Counted from the stretch's first letter, positions 24,015 to 37,103 are shown. The stretch: 64,000 nt of DNA from Zygnema cylindricum (GCA_037447655.1 JBBHKE010001155.1:62001-126000), one strand, 5' to 3'. Numbers and translations are program-made. The notes: generated from the letters alone by a model not told the origin.

Positions 24015-24562
24015 AATTTAAATTTTGTTTGTTTGGTTTTCGGGTGGGATTTCGTTTATATGAAAAGGGTTTGAGTTTACGCCTTGTGAAAGGTGCCGAA
24101 AATTTAGTTGAGTTCACTTGAATGTAATCGAAAAAGATGCTCTATTTAGTGTAGGAATATCAGGAGTTATTGTTATTTATGCTCCGAATTTTGGAGTCTC
24201 TTGTCAATGATCGAGCCTTCCCAGTTTAATCGTGAGATAATATGTATGTACTGGAGGGTTTTGCTAATGACACATCCTTTTTGGTCTCTTTTTTCTCAAC
24301 AATGTGGAGCTCTCTGCTTAAACCTCCAAGGGTTAAATCAGTGTATATGGGTATTGCATGACCGTACCTTTTTCTGTAGGTTTGTATGTTTCATTTTACA
24401 TACTGAGAAGGTTCCAGTATGGTATGTGTCAGTATTTTGTCAGAATGCCTTTATTTTGATTGCTCATTTTTTGGAGGTTGATACCCCAAATAACCATTGG
24501 AAGTTGTTTTAATATGTATAAACAGTAAAGCATACTTGTAAAAGGGGGGAGTCACCTTTGCA
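24015..24562 (+). other. LIL3 3' flank, also present in the copy at 48796-49478
   Basis: The sequence just after the LIL3 stop is shared, with many substitutions, with the downstream part of the pseudogene at 48796-49478 (shared blocks include TTTATGCT, GAGTCTCTTGT, GGAGGGTTTT, GTATGTTTCATT, TGGAGGT). Whether it is all 3' untranslated region is not clear. The rest to about 24600 is AT-rich. Confidence 0.6.
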
Positions 24563-26925
24563 ATCAGTGTATAAGAGTCATTAGTTTGAATGTGAAATGA
24601 GAATGTACCATGAATTTAGTGTGGGAAGAGGAAGTGGAGTGTGTCCTCAAAATAAGTAGGAGAGTAACAAAAAGTGTAGAACAAAAGTGTGGTATTTAAG
24701 GCAGTGAATGAAAAAGTACAAACTTGAAAGTGAAGTACGGAGAAGTATATAAGTTTTAGTGTTGCTTCTGAAATGTAAAATGGCTGACTTTATTAAAAAG
24801 CGCGATGGTAAACCATCCGAGTCCATGGGAACAAAAGGAAGTAGCATTCTGAAATGTACGAGTTTTTGTTCCTTCTGTTGTTTCACTGTAATGGAAAACT
24901 GCGATTGAACAACCGCATGCCCCGACTCTTAATAGCAGTTCGACTTACGGGAGTCGAACATTAGACGTAAAGGAACACGATTGTCAAACTGTACTTTGAT
25001 AAACATCTATTAATCTACTATATCAAAATGAGCGTTCTATTTAAAAGTTCACGTTGTGAAAAGTTTGTACTGTGATATCGAACTTTACAAACGGCGGATT
25101 TTGTGGGTGGGGCAACTCAGATTTGATTACTAAAAATTCAACACTGCAGCGCCCCATCACTTTTAGCCTTTAGGGAGTTATCAGTGTTAATGTGAAATTG
25201 GAATGTATGAATACTAATTTAGTACAAAAAGACTTAAAAAGATGTCGTTAATATGATTTCCGGCCAGAAAAAAAATCGGTGTTATTGACCGAATTTTCTT
25301 CGCGTAGGTGTTGACTAATCTTAGCATGTTATGCGAGGGTGTTCCTCATGTAACAGCATTAAGGCAGGAGGTAGTGGGGACTTATCCACTATGGTCATTT
25401 TTGCCTGTGGTCATATTCCCCGTTGGTTAAAATGTCCATGTTAGGCCGCAGGAGCTCAAGTATCTTGCTCAACACCATTTTAGTTTACAAACCTTTAAGC
25501 TGCAATTTGGTAATTCCGTCATAAAAAAAAATGGTGTAATGGACCTTGTGAAGTATATGCACTTCCACTGACTATCAGCCCGTTGAGCACTGAGATTTCA
25601 TTGTGTCCGTTGTCACATAGTAGTACTCGCGCCTCTTACGGTGCCTTATCCATACTCGAACGACAATCTAAAAAAACGGTCAGCCATGGATCTTCAACTC
25701 GAACGGTCAGATCCTGAAATCCCGCGAGCCTTAGGGAACAACTTTAAGACACTTTCAGCTGGGGATCATGAAATCAACGGTTAGAGCCGAATTTCCGCTC
25801 ACAGTTCTTCCGCCCGTTCGCTAAGTAGATATTGTGCTTTGTTCTCGTTGGAAATATTGCCGTTTGACTTCCTCATTTTACTATATATAGGATGCATGGA
25901 TCCATGACATGCATCAAGTCTTTCCCGTGACTCAAAGTGCCATTCTCTCATCCTACTTTTGTCTTCCCTGTTCTCCAATCCATTCTCGTTCTCTTTCTAA
26001 GGTGGCCTATACTCTCACTCTAGTGAAATCCTCAGTTCGCTTTTTGTTCATTATTTACAGGTTTGTTTCTCTCTCTCCTTCTCCCTCTCCCTCTCCCACT
26101 CCCTCACTCTTTCTCAATTTCCGTTTCCTAGATACAACAGTTTAATACTGAATATAATATAACAAATAACACTAATACTAAAAATGCTAAACATAGTATA
26201 ATAAACAATACGAAAAACAATAATAATACTAATAGCACTAAAAACACCTAATACCAATAACAATAATACTAACTTTTACTTTTACTTTCTTTTTTCGCCT
26301 TTACAAAGAAACCATTAATCAACTCACAACAAATTGTGTGGATCAATTTTCTTTCGACGAGTCAATAGATAGCTGGAACTGAATCAAAATCAGGCTACCG
26401 CCTTTTTTTTTTTTGGAGTAGTAAAAACCGATAAAGAAAACCATAAAAAAGAAAATGAAAACCAAAACAAAAAAGAAGAAAAAAGAACCTTTACCAGAGA
26501 GCAAATTTGTCTGTATAAACTATATAAGACAAAACCTCATGTTGACTTACAGCAGCTTGCAACAATTTAACGTTGAAAGGAGGAACTTTTACTGAAAAAC
26601 TACTCGGACAGTTCCTCCAATCTAAAAAACAAAATAGAAAACTAAAATGAAGAAAGAATAAAAGGCAAAAAATACGAGAAAAAGGGGACCAAAAAGAAAG
26701 AGATACAGGTCAGAAAAACTTCGAAAAGAATAATAATAAAAAAAAGAAATCACGACAACAAAAAGAGGATGAAAAAAAAGAAAAACCGAAAAAATATGAA
26801 AGCTACAAGACCGGAAACAAAACAGAAAAAAAAAATTAATAAAAAATGGGAAACGACAGGAAAACATACGGTTGCTCCTCCGGGCTGGGGGGACTTACGG
26901 GGTTGTTTTTCGTAGATATTTAATT
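24563..26925. other. AT-rich spacer with repeat traces, no gene
   Basis: 24590-24715 resembles 50463-50600 (shared ATGAGAATGTA, GTGTAGAACAAAAG-like blocks), a dispersed repeat. 24780-24880 carries a reverse-strand tail with GATGGTAAACCATC. 26060-26110 is CT-rich, 26150-26290 is rich in AATACT-like units, and 26400-26870 is A-rich, giving a spurious Phe-rich minus-strand frame. Nothing else recognised. Confidence 0.5.
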
Positions 26926-26926
26926 G

Positions 26927-26952
26927 AGTTAGGGTTGGGGTTGGGGTTTGTA
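26927..26952 (+). repeat. Short telomere-like G/T repeat
   Basis: GAGTTAGGGTTGGGGTTGGGG then TTTG: a few degenerate TTAGGG/TTGGGG-like units, immediately before a LINE-like tail. Too short and irregular to be a real interstitial telomere array. Confidence 0.4.
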
Positions 26953-27185
26953 TTTTTGTTTTTGTGAGTTGCCGTGCTTTTCATTTTGAGTTAGGGTGTT
27001 TTTATTTTCCTTGTTGTTGCTTCCTTTTTTTAGGGTGTGTTCTTGTCGCTCTTTTTGTTTTTTATTATTGTTGTTTTTCAGTGTTGGTCATGCCACCCCT
27101 TTTGTACCCCCAGACTCAGATGGTTTACCATCGTGCTTTTTAATTTATCCTGCAAGTTTTTTTTTCAAAAATAAACGACAAGGTG
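26941..27185 (+). mobile_element. LINE-like 3' tail, copy 2 (most complete)
   Basis: Matches 61-235 closely and contains the palindrome GATGGTTTACCATC followed by GTGCTTTTTAATTTATCCTG and a T-rich end. Several frames are Phe/Leu rich because of T content. Interpreted as a retrotransposon 3' end by its dispersed, one-sided conservation. Confidence 0.5.
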
Positions 27186-28079
27186 TAAAGAAATTTTTTT
27201 TGGGCACCTGACAGATATTTGGAATTCCCAAACATAATCCGCACTCTGGAGTTGTCGAAACTCCCAAAGAATTTCTATCAGAAACACTTGGCATGGAGTT
27301 TCACTAAGTGAAGAGTCTTATGAACTTATTCTTGCAGTTTTTTTTGTTTACTTTTATGGTTCCAGTGACTATGATAATGCATTAATGTCATAACTTCCTC
27401 TGAAGCATGTTTTATCTGATTCACACAGCCTGCAAAGTTAATATGAATTACTTTAAAGAGAGGAAACAAATTCCCTTGATGTCTTAACCTTGTATTTCAC
27501 ATTCATTATTGTGGACAATCTTCTGTTAGTGTATTGCATGTCCTCCAACAAATAGGGTATGTAAAGAGTGACAAAATCACTCATGGGTTTGTGAGCAATG
27601 TCTCCAAACCAGACTGAACCATTTCATTCCACAGAGTGATCTAAACAAAAGTGATTGTCACTGGGAGATCAGATGTGCTCATAGTTGAATGAAACATCAA
27701 AGTTACCATCACGAAGAAATGAATGGATTATGTACATTCGACAAATACAGAAATTTGAAGAAAAGGACGAGTAATGTAAACATTTCTCTGTACATTGACA
27801 ATAAAGTGATAGCAAATATGTTTCTCATTTTGGTTACTCCTCCAGCTACGGCGCAAAAATTGAAGGCCTCAAAAACTATACACTGTAGCCTTCCCCTTCA
27901 ATACCCTTTCAAAAGTACATCGAAACTTTGATATACAGTTGGAAAACTCCTTCAAAAAAAATACAAAAACTTCCATCCCGTCCTTACACTCTACCAAATA
28001 AGAAAAAGCCTGCCCATTGTTTCCCTAGTTTGTTGAGAAAAGTATATAAAAACTTTAAACCCTAGGTGTAATGCTTCAT

Positions 28080-28190
28080 TTAGGCGTCTGCCTTAGACTT
28101 CTGAGACAGATCAATAAGAAGATGAGGAGCTCCTTCTTTCTCATCTGCCTTCAATGTTAAAGAGAGACTTGTGCCAATTAGAGGTACCAC
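28080..28190 (-). CDS. Candidate terminal exon, unidentified gene
   Basis: After an acceptor (GATGCAG) the minus strand reads VVPLIGTSLSLTLKADEKEG then APHLLIDLSQKSKADA and a stop, 37 codons of non-repetitive, protein-like sequence with normal codon use. It looks like the last exon of a gene coming from higher coordinates. I do not recognise the family. It could belong with the exon at 29619-29682, but I could not confirm a phase-consistent model. Confidence 0.4.
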   Translation of the reverse strand: MVPLIGTSLSLTLKADEKEGAPHLLIDLSQKSKADA

Positions 28191-28798
28191 CTGCATCAAC
28201 AAGAAAAACATCACAATGTGATTTCAGAAACCATCATTTTCGGTCTTCTGCAATATGTTTGCAGTCTTTTCAAAATGCCTGTTTTCAATGCCTACTGCAG
28301 AATAAGACAAAATACAGAAAACAGCAAAAGATATTAATCTTATCCGTGCGTGATGAGGTAATGATAACCATAAAAATGGTTCTGATAAGAAAAAAGTCTT
28401 AATCGCTGTTGAAGTATCCAAAACACCCAAAACAAAACGCAAAGATTGTCCCATTTACAAAACAATCTCACTCAACAGCCTCAAATAACATATGCTTATA
28501 GAAAACAAATGAAGACATTCCTCTAAAAAGCTTGCCTAAGACACAAGATAACAAGTACCCAATCTACTATGAAAGTTCATAACAAAGCTTTTATTTTTCT
28601 TTTGTTAAAGTCAAGCCGGGCTTGATCTGTGCCATGTGATCAATGGAACTCGAGGAACATACTCTCAAAATTAAGAATTTTTAAAATGGCTCTAGATTAA
28701 CAAAAATATTCATACGACAAAAACATCATATATCTCACCTGTGTGGCTATACGAAGTGGCTGGTTTGTAAGAAAAGGGCGATTCCAGTAATGCATCAT

Positions 28799-29415
28799 CT
28801 CCATCCACCATCATCCATCATCATCTCCCATCTTCATCTTCGATCTTCATCATCGATCTTCAACTTCACTCTTCACTTCATTCTTCACCTTCGATCTTTA
28901 TCCACCATCACCATTCAACTTCATCCATCAACTTCATCCATCAACTTCATCCTTCATCTTCGTCTTTCCTCTTCGATCTTCATCTTGATCGTCATCTACA
29001 ATCTTCATCATCGTCTTCAATGTTCGTCTTCAGTCTTCGTCTTCATTCATCGTCTTCGTCTTCAGTCTTCGAATTCGTCTTCCGTCTTCAGTCAAGTCTT
29101 CGTTTTCGTCTTCTGTCTTCAGTCTTCGTCGTCAGTCTTCAGTCTTCAGTCTTCGTCTTCATCTTTGTTTTCAGTCTTTGTCTTCAGTCTTCATCTTAGT
29201 CTTCAGCCTTCGTCTTCGTCTTCAATCTTCGTCTTCATCTTCATTTTTCGTCTTCGTCTACATCTTCGTCTTCATCGTCGTCTTCAATCTTCGTCTTCAA
29301 CCTTCGTCTTCAATCATTTTCGTCTTCAATCGTTTTCGTCTTCAATCGTCTTCGACTTCAATCGTCTTCATCTTCAATGTCTTCATCTTCACGTCTCCAT
29401 CTTCATCATCATCTG
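28799..29415. repeat. (GAAGAC/CTTCGT)n low-complexity array
   Basis: About 600 bases of imperfect hexamer-like units (CTTCATCTTCGTCTTCAGT and variants) on the plus strand. The 215-codon Ser/Phe-rich frame across it is a repeat artefact. On the minus strand it would read Glu/Asp/Lys-rich. Confidence 0.85.
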
Positions 29416-29682
29416 GCAAGGTTTGAATCCATTGTAAGTCCACATGCCTTCAAAATTAGCTACTTCCAAAGTAACATCCATCCAATCGATCTTTGTTTTC
29501 ACAACAATACCATTACTAAATGCAGTACATGTGCTCCAATTCCTCCATTTAATACAGGTTTTCAGCCTATTCACTAATAATGACAAATAATATTGTGTTA
29601 ATTGATCAATTGACTTACCTCCCTTGTCTCCAAGTGTTGCTCCACAAGAAATGAAATTGTCAGTTAAGGTTTGCCATGGTTC
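29389..29682 (-). CDS. Candidate exon(s), unidentified
   Basis: The segment 29682-29619 is bounded by a good acceptor (TTTTGTGCAG) and donor (GTAAGTC) and reads EPWQTLTDNFISCGATLGDK. The same frame runs on through the 57-base candidate intron into IDWMDVTLEVANF and WTYNGFKPCQ before a stop, so splicing or read-through both keep frame. It lies directly beside the 12-bp satellite. No family recognised. Confidence 0.35.
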   Translation of the reverse strand, partial: EPWQTLTDNFISCGATLGDKGGKSIDQLTQYYLSLLVNRLKTCIKWRNWSTCTAFSNGIVVKTKIDWMDVTLEVANFEGMWTYNGFKPCQMMMKMET

Positions 29683-29702
29683 CTGCACAAAATAACAAGA
29701 CA

Positions 29703-32700
29703 AAATACTCCCTACTCTTATCCCTACTCTACTCCCTGCTCTACTCCCCACTCTACTCCCAATTCTACTCCCTACTCTACTCCATACTCTAGTCCCTACT
29801 CTACTCCCTACTCTACTCCCTGCTCTAAACCCCACTCTACTCCTTACTCTACTCCCTACTCTACTCCCTACTCTACTCCCTACTCTACTCCCTACTCTAC
29901 TCCCTACTCTACTCCCTACTCTACTCCCTACTCTACTCCCTACTCTACTCCCTACTCTACTCCCTACTCTACTCCCTACTCTACTCCCTACTCTACTCCC
30001 TACTCTTCTCCCTACTCTACTCCCTATTCTACTCCCTCCTCTTCTCCCTCCTCTACTCCCTCCTCTTCTCCCTGCTATACTCCCTACTCTTCTCCTTACT
30101 CTTCTCCCTACTCAGCTCCCTACTCTACTCCACTCCCAACTCTACTCCCTACTCTACTCCCTACTCTACTCCCTACTCTACTCACTACTCTACTCCTTAC
30201 TCTACTCCCTGCTCTACTCCCTACTCTACTCCCTCCTCTACTCCCTACTCTACTCCCTACCACACTCCACTCCCTACTCTACTCTACTTCTTACTCTACT
30301 CCTAACTCTACTACCCACTCTACTACCTACTCTACTCCTTACTCTACTCCCTACTCTACTCCACTCCCTTCTCTCCTCCCTACTCTACTCCCTAATCTAC
30401 TCCCTACTCTACTCCCTACTCTTCTCCCTACTCTACTCCCTACTCTACTCCCCTCCCTACTCTACTTCCTACTCTACTCCTTACTCTACTCCCTACTCTT
30501 CTCCCTGCCCTACTCCCTACTCTACTCCATACTCTCTCTCTCCCTACTCTACTCCCTACTCTACTCGCTACTCTACCCCCCACTCTAATCACTGCTCTAC
30601 TCCCTACTCTACTCCCCACTCTACTCCCTACTCTACTCTCTACTCCACTCCCCCATCTACTCCCTACTTTATTCCATACTCTACTCCACTCCCTACTCAA
30701 CTCTACTTCTTACTCTACTCCCTACTCTCCTCCCTTCTCTACTCCTAACTATACTCCCTGCTCTACTCCTCACTCTACTTTCTACTCTACTCCCTCATCT
30801 ACTCCCTACTCTACCCCCTACTCTAATCCCTGCTCAACTCCCCACTCTACTCCCCACTCTACTCCCCACTCTACTCCCCACTCTACTCCCTACTCTACTC
30901 CCTACTCTACTCTCTACTCCACTCCCCCCTCTACTCCCTACTCTACTCTCTACTCCACTCCCCCATCTACTCCCTACTCTACTCCACTCCCTACTCTACT
31001 CCCTACTCTACTCCCTACTAATCCCTACTCTACTCCCTACTCTACTCCCTTCTCTACTCCTAACTCTACTCCCTGCTCTACTCCCTACTATTCTCCCCAC
31101 ACTACTCCCTACTCTACTCCACTCCCTACTCTACTCCCTATTCTACTCCTTACAATACTTCCTACTCTACTTCTTACTCTACTCCCTACTCTTCTCTCCT
31201 CCCTACTCTGCTCTACTCCCTTCTCTACTCCCTACTCTACTCCCTACTTTTCTACTTACTCTACTCCCTACTCTACTCCCTACTCTTCTCCCTACTCTAC
31301 TCCCCACTCTACTCCCAACTCTACTCCACTAATCTACTCCCAACTCTCCTCCATTCTCTACTCCCCACCCTACTCTACTCCCTACTCTACTCTACTCCCT
31401 ACTCTACTCTACTCCCTACTCTACTCCCTGCTCTACTCCCTACTCTACTCCCTGCTCTTCTCCCTACTCTATTCCCTACTCTACTCCCCACACAACTCCC
31501 TACTCTACTCCTTGCTCTAAACCCTACTCTACTCCCTACTCTACTCCCTACTCTTCTCCCCACTCTTCTCCCTACTCCACTCCACTCTCCACTCTACTCC
31601 CTACCCTACACCTCACTCTACTCCCTACTCTACTCCCTACTCTACCCCCTACTCTACTCCCTGCTCTACTCCCTACTCTACTCCCCACTCTACTCCCTAC
31701 TCTACTCCCTACTCTACTCTCTACTCCACTCCCCCATCTACTCCCTACTCTACTCCACTCCCTACTCCACTCCACTCCCTACTCTACTCTACTTCTTACT
31801 CTACTCCTTGCTCTACTCCCTACTCTACTCCTTACTCTACTCCCTACTCTCCTCCTCACTCTACTTTCTACTCTACTCCCTCATCTACTCCCTACTCTAC
31901 CCCCTACTCTAATCCCTGCTCTACTCCCAACTCTACTCCCCACTCTACTCCCTACTCTACTCCCTACTCTACTCTCTACTCCACTCCCCCATCAACTCTA
32001 CTCCACTCCCTACTGTACTCTACTTCTTACTCTACTCCTTACTCTACTCCCTACTCTACTCCCTACAAATCCCTACTCTACTCCCCACTCTACTTCTTAC
32101 TCTACTCCTTACTCTACTTCTTACTCTACTCCCTACTCTCCCCCTCACCCTACTCCCTACTCTACTCCCTACTCCCCACTCTTCTCCCTACTCTACTCCA
32201 CTCCCTACTCTACTCCCTATTCTACTCCTTACAATACTTCCTACTCTACTTCTTACTCTACTCCCTACTCTTCTCTCCTCCCTACTCTGCTCTACTCCCT
32301 TCTCTACTCCCTACTCTACTCCCTACTTTTCTACTTACTCTACTCCCTACTCTACTCCCTACTCTTCTCCCTACTCTACTCCCCACTCTACTCCCAACTC
32401 TACTCCACTAATCTACTCCCAACTCTCCTCCATTCTCTACTCCCCACCCTACTCTACTCCCTACTCTACTCTACTCCCTACTCTACTCTACTCCCTACTC
32501 TACTCCCTGCTCTACTACCTACTCCACTCCCTACTCTAATCCACTCCCTACTCTAATCCACTCCCTACTATACTCCCTACTCTACTCCTTACTCCACTCC
32601 CTACTCTACTCCCTACACTACTCCATACTCTACTCCCAAATCTCCTCCATTCTCTAGTCCCCACCCTTCTCTACTCCCTACTCTACTCTACTCCCTACTC

Positions 32701-35698
32701 TACTCTACTCCCTACTCTACACCACTCCATACACAACTCCCTACTCTACTCCAATGCCTACTCATCCCTACTCTACTCCATACTCTCTCCACTCCCTACT
32801 CTACTTCCTACACTGCTGCCTACTCTACTCCACTCCTTATTCTACTCCCTGCTCTACTCTACTCCCTACTCTACTCCACTCCCTGCTCCCTACTCTACTC
32901 CACTCCCTGCTCCCTACTCTACTCCACTCCCTGCTCCCTACTCTACTCCCTACTCTACTCCCTACTCAACTCCATACTCTACTCCCTACTTCACTCCTTG
33001 CTCTACTCCCTGCTCTACTCCCTACTCTACTCCATTCTCTACTCCAATCTCAACTCCCTGCACTACTTCCTACTCCACTCCCCTCCCTACTCTACTCCAT
33101 CCTCTACTCCCTGCTCTACTCACAGCTCTACTCCCTACTCTACTCCCTACTCTACTCCTTACTCTACTCCCTACTCTACTCCCTACTCTACTCCCTACTC
33201 TACTCCCTACTATTCGCCCTACTCTTCTCCCTGCTCTACTCCCAACTCTACTCCCTACTCTACTCCCTTCTCTACTCCCTACTCTACTCCCCACTCTACT
33301 CCCTACTCTACTCCCTACTCTTCTCCCTACTCTACTCCCTATTCTACTCCCTCCTCTTCTCACTCCTCTACTCCCTCCTCTTCTCCCTGCTATACTCCCT
33401 ACTCTTCTCCTTACTCTTCTCCCTACTCAGCTCCCTACTCTACTCCACTCCCAACTCAACTCCCTACTCTACTCCCTACTCTACTCCCTACTCTACTCAC
33501 TACTCTACTCCTTACTCTACACCCTGCTCTACTCCCTACTCTACTCCCTACTCTACTCCCTACTCTTCTGCCAACTCTACTCCTTACTCTACTCCTCACT
33601 CTACTCTCTACTCTACTCCACTCCCAACTCTACTCCCTACTCTACTCCCTACTCTACTCCCTACTCTACTCACTACTCTACTCCTTACTCTACTCCCTGC
33701 TCTACTCCCTACTCTACTCCCTCATCTACTCCCTACTCTACTCCCTACCACACTCCACTCCCTACTCTACTCTACTTCTTACTCTACTCCTAACTCTACT
33801 ACCCACTCTACTACCTACTCTACTCCTTACTCTACTCCCTACTCTACTCCACTCCCTTCTCTCCTCCCTACTCTACTCCCTAATCTACTCCCTACTCTAC
33901 TCCCTATGCTTCTACCTACTCTACTCCCTACTCTAATCCACTCCCTGCTCTACTTCTTACTCTACTCCTTACTCTACTCCCCACTCTTCTCCCTGCTCTA
34001 CTCCTTACTCTACTCCATACTCTACTCCCTACTCTACTCCCTGCTCTTCTCCCTACTCTCGTCCCTACTCTACTCCCAACTCCACTCCACTCCCTACTCT
34101 ACTCTACTACCTACTCTACTCCCTACTCTACTACCTACTCCACTCCCTACTCTACTCCCTACTCTAATCCTTACTCCACTCCCTACTCTACTCCCAAATC
34201 TACTCCCAACTCTCCTCCATTCTCAAATCCCCACCTTACTCTACTCCCTACTCTGCTCCACTCCTTACACTACTCCCAACTCTACTCCAATCCCTACTCA
34301 TCCCTACTCTACTCCATACTCTCCCCATACTCCCTACTCTACTTCCTACTCTACTGCCTACTCTACTCCACTCCTTATTCTACTCCCTACTCTACTCTAC
34401 TCCCTACTCTACTCCACTCCCTACTCTCTACTCTACACCCTACTCTACTCCCTACTCAACTCAATACTCTACTCCCTGCTTCACTCCTTGCTCTACTCCC
34501 TACTCTACTCCCTACCCAACTCCATTCTCTACTCTCTACTCTACTCCCCGCACTACTCCCTACTCTACTCCCCTCCCCACTCTACTACCTACTCTACACC
34601 CTACTCTACTCCCTACTCTCCTCCATGCTGTACTCCACTCATTACTCTACTCTACTCCCTGCTCTACTCCCAACTCTGCTCCACTCCTTACTTTACTCCC
34701 TACTCTACTACCTACTCTACTGCCTACTCTACTGCCTACTCAAAACCCTACTCTACTCCCTAATCTACTCCCTACTCTACTCCACTCCCTACTCTACTCT
34801 ACTCCCTACACTTCTCCCTGCTCTACTCCCTGCTCGACTCCCTACTCTACTCCAATCAATATTCTACTCCACTCCCTAGTCTACTCCCTGCTCTACTCCC
34901 TACTCTACTCCCTGCTCTTCTCCCTACTCTATTCCCTACTCTACTCCCCACACAACTCCCTACTCTACTCCTTGCTCTAAACCCTACTCTACTCCCTACT
35001 CTACTCCCTACTCTTCTCCCCACTCTTCTCCCTACTCCACTCCACTCTCCACTCTACTCCCTACCCTACACCTCACTCTACTCCCTACTCTACTCCCTAC
35101 TCTACCCCCTACTCTAATCCCTGCTCTACTCCCTACTCTACTCCCCACTCTACTCCCTACTCTACTCCCTGCTCCACTCCCCCCTCTACTCCCTGCTCTA
35201 CTCCACTCCCTACTCTAATCCACTCCCTACTCTGCTCTACTTCTTACTCTACTCCTTACTCTACTCCCTACCCTACTCCCTACTCTACTCCCTACTAATC
35301 CCTACTCTACTCCCTCCTCTACTTCTTACTCTACTCCCTACTCTCCTCCGCACTCAACTTTCTACTCTACTCCCTCCTCTACTCCCTCCTCTACTCCCTA
35401 CTCTACGCCCTACTCTACTCCACTCCCTACTCTACTCTACTCCTTGCTCTTCTCCCTACTCTACTCCTTACTCTACTCCGTATTCTACTCCCTCCTCTAC
35501 TCCCTCCTCTACTCCCTCCTCTTCACCCTGCTCTACTCCCTACTCTACTCCCTGCTTTGCTCCCTACTCTACTCCATACTCTGCTGCACTCCCTGCTCTA
35601 CACCCTACTCTACTCCCTACTCTATGCTCAACTCCACTCCTTTATCTACTCCTTACTATACTCCACTCCCTCCTCTACTCTACTCCCTACTCTCCTCC
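29703..35698. repeat. Satellite of 12-bp unit CTCTACTCCCTA, about 6 kb
   Basis: Nearly 6000 bases of tandem CTCTACTCCCTA with frequent substitutions and small indels. Because the unit is a multiple of three, all plus-strand frames stay open for long stretches (repeats of YSTP, LLPT or LLYS) and the minus strand reads GSRV repeats; the longest such frame is 669 codons at 32754-34763. Higher-order duplications are visible: 31113-31530 resembles 32190-32510, 31503-31780 resembles 34963-35200, and 30000-30400 resembles 33305-33905. I call no gene in it. Transcription cannot be excluded. Confidence 0.95.
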
Positions 35699-35713
35699 TC
35701 CTTTGTCTTCGTC

Positions 35714-36655
35714 AACGGTGACAAGTTTTTGCTGAAAAGCTTTCAGGCATATCTTGGCCACCTCCGTTAACCTGAATCTGATAAAATAAAAAAACGAAAA
35801 ACAGAAAACAATAAATAATGAACAAGTAAAAATCAGAAAACTTGGCAAATGCTTAATACAGTGCAGCACCCGGCTAGCATCATTAAGGAGACAATGTAAC
35901 TGTCACCTCCATCAACAAATACATACAGAATGGATACTTCAGTGGGTTCCACATCTTCGTGTTGAGAAAATCAAAATAGATTCTTCAGTTCGTTGAACCG
36001 CTGAATGAGATGCATGAACGATATAACTGTTACCGTAACCGCAAATGTATGGAAATCCAGAATAGGTTCTTCAACAGGTTGTAGTGTACATGAACTAACC
36101 TGGTTTGTACAGTCACGCCTAAAGTGACCCACTTGACCACAAAGATGGCAAGCCTTCGCACTTGGACCGCCCATTCCCTGGAAGATGTCAATAGATACCA
36201 TGTCAATAAACAAAAACAAAGCACAGGCACGCCTTCATAGGATAATACGTTAATTTACGCATACGCTAAGCCTGGCGTTACTGGTGGGCATACAAACAAC
36301 TGTTTTAGCGCCAAAAACGCTCATTTCAGTGTACACATAATTTAACTACATCTACACGTGCAATTAATGTCGAGACCTACCAGTCGCCGCATTATTCGTC
36401 CAGAAAGAGTAAGAAATTTTTACCCTTTTCTTTACAATTACTGCAATTACTGTCCTAAAATGCCAGCAATCACGTATGTGTAATTACTCGCAAACATTAC
36501 AGAAACACACAATTGACCACAAACAACCTCAAATAAAAAAGGTTAGCTAAAGGCGTGCATACCAATGAAGAGCAATCACGCTTCAAATGTCCATACTGGC
36601 CAAAATTGTGACAGGCTTTGTTGTTGTTTGACACGATTTCATAAGAAACATTCGT
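35714..36655 (-). pseudogene. Zinc-knuckle (CCHC) gene fragment, three exons
   Basis: Three successive minus-strand exons each carry one CCHC-like module and join in phase 0. Exon 36655-36563 reads ...KACHNFGQYGHLKRDC (second Cys replaced by Phe). Exon 36177-36100 reads ...KACHLCGQVGHFRRDC, an intact C-x2-C-x4-H-x4-C knuckle. The third starts at 35777 and reads ...ESFSAKTCHR, then meets a stop codon where the second Cys is expected, just before the satellite begins. Such knuckles bind single-stranded nucleic acid and occur in splicing-related proteins, CNBP-like proteins and retroelement Gag; exon-per-module structure favours a host gene. The 5' end is not found. The third module appears truncated by the satellite, hence pseudogene is likely, though an alternative downstream splice is possible. 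Confidence 0.5.
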
Positions 36656-37103
36656 CTGGAAAAAACAAAGAAACAAATAAAAGAAACTGATGAGTATTTC
36701 CGGAGACGATGAGTGGCTGCGCTGCGACAGACAGAGGCTCACAGGAGTAACTCAGAGTCCAGAAAAGCTGTGTGAACCACGGCACAGAAGAAGTAAAGAA
36801 AAGAAAGGACACAAAAGTTCTGGCTTGTTTAATCACTGTTTAACACTGCAATAATCCATCATTTCTGTGACTCTCACAATCGAAGATCCATGCTTCTCAT
36901 CAAAACACTGCATCTCCATACCCATCTCCATCCCCATCCCCATCCCCATCCCATCTCGGCGCTCTCTCTTTAAAAAAAAAGCATACCCTAATCATCAGTA
37001 GCTCACCAGTATCAACAACTTAAATTTGGTTCATTGGATTAATCTTTTCACTGAAAACTAAGTCTAGACCTCCGATAAACTTGAGTCGGAAAACTAACCT
37101 TAC

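Noticed and set aside
26622-26867. Phe-rich minus-strand frame that could look like a membrane protein
   Set aside because: A-rich low-complexity DNA on the plus strand; no motif or start context.
28790-29437. 215-codon Ser/Phe-rich frame
   Set aside because: Hexamer low-complexity array, no domain, no consistent start.
29671-30588. 305-codon plus-strand frame
   Set aside because: Same satellite artefact; it changes repeat motif when indels shift phase.
32754-34763. 669-codon plus-strand frame
   Set aside because: It is the translation of the 12-bp satellite (YSTP, LLPT and LLYS repeats), with equally open frames in other phases and on the other strand.
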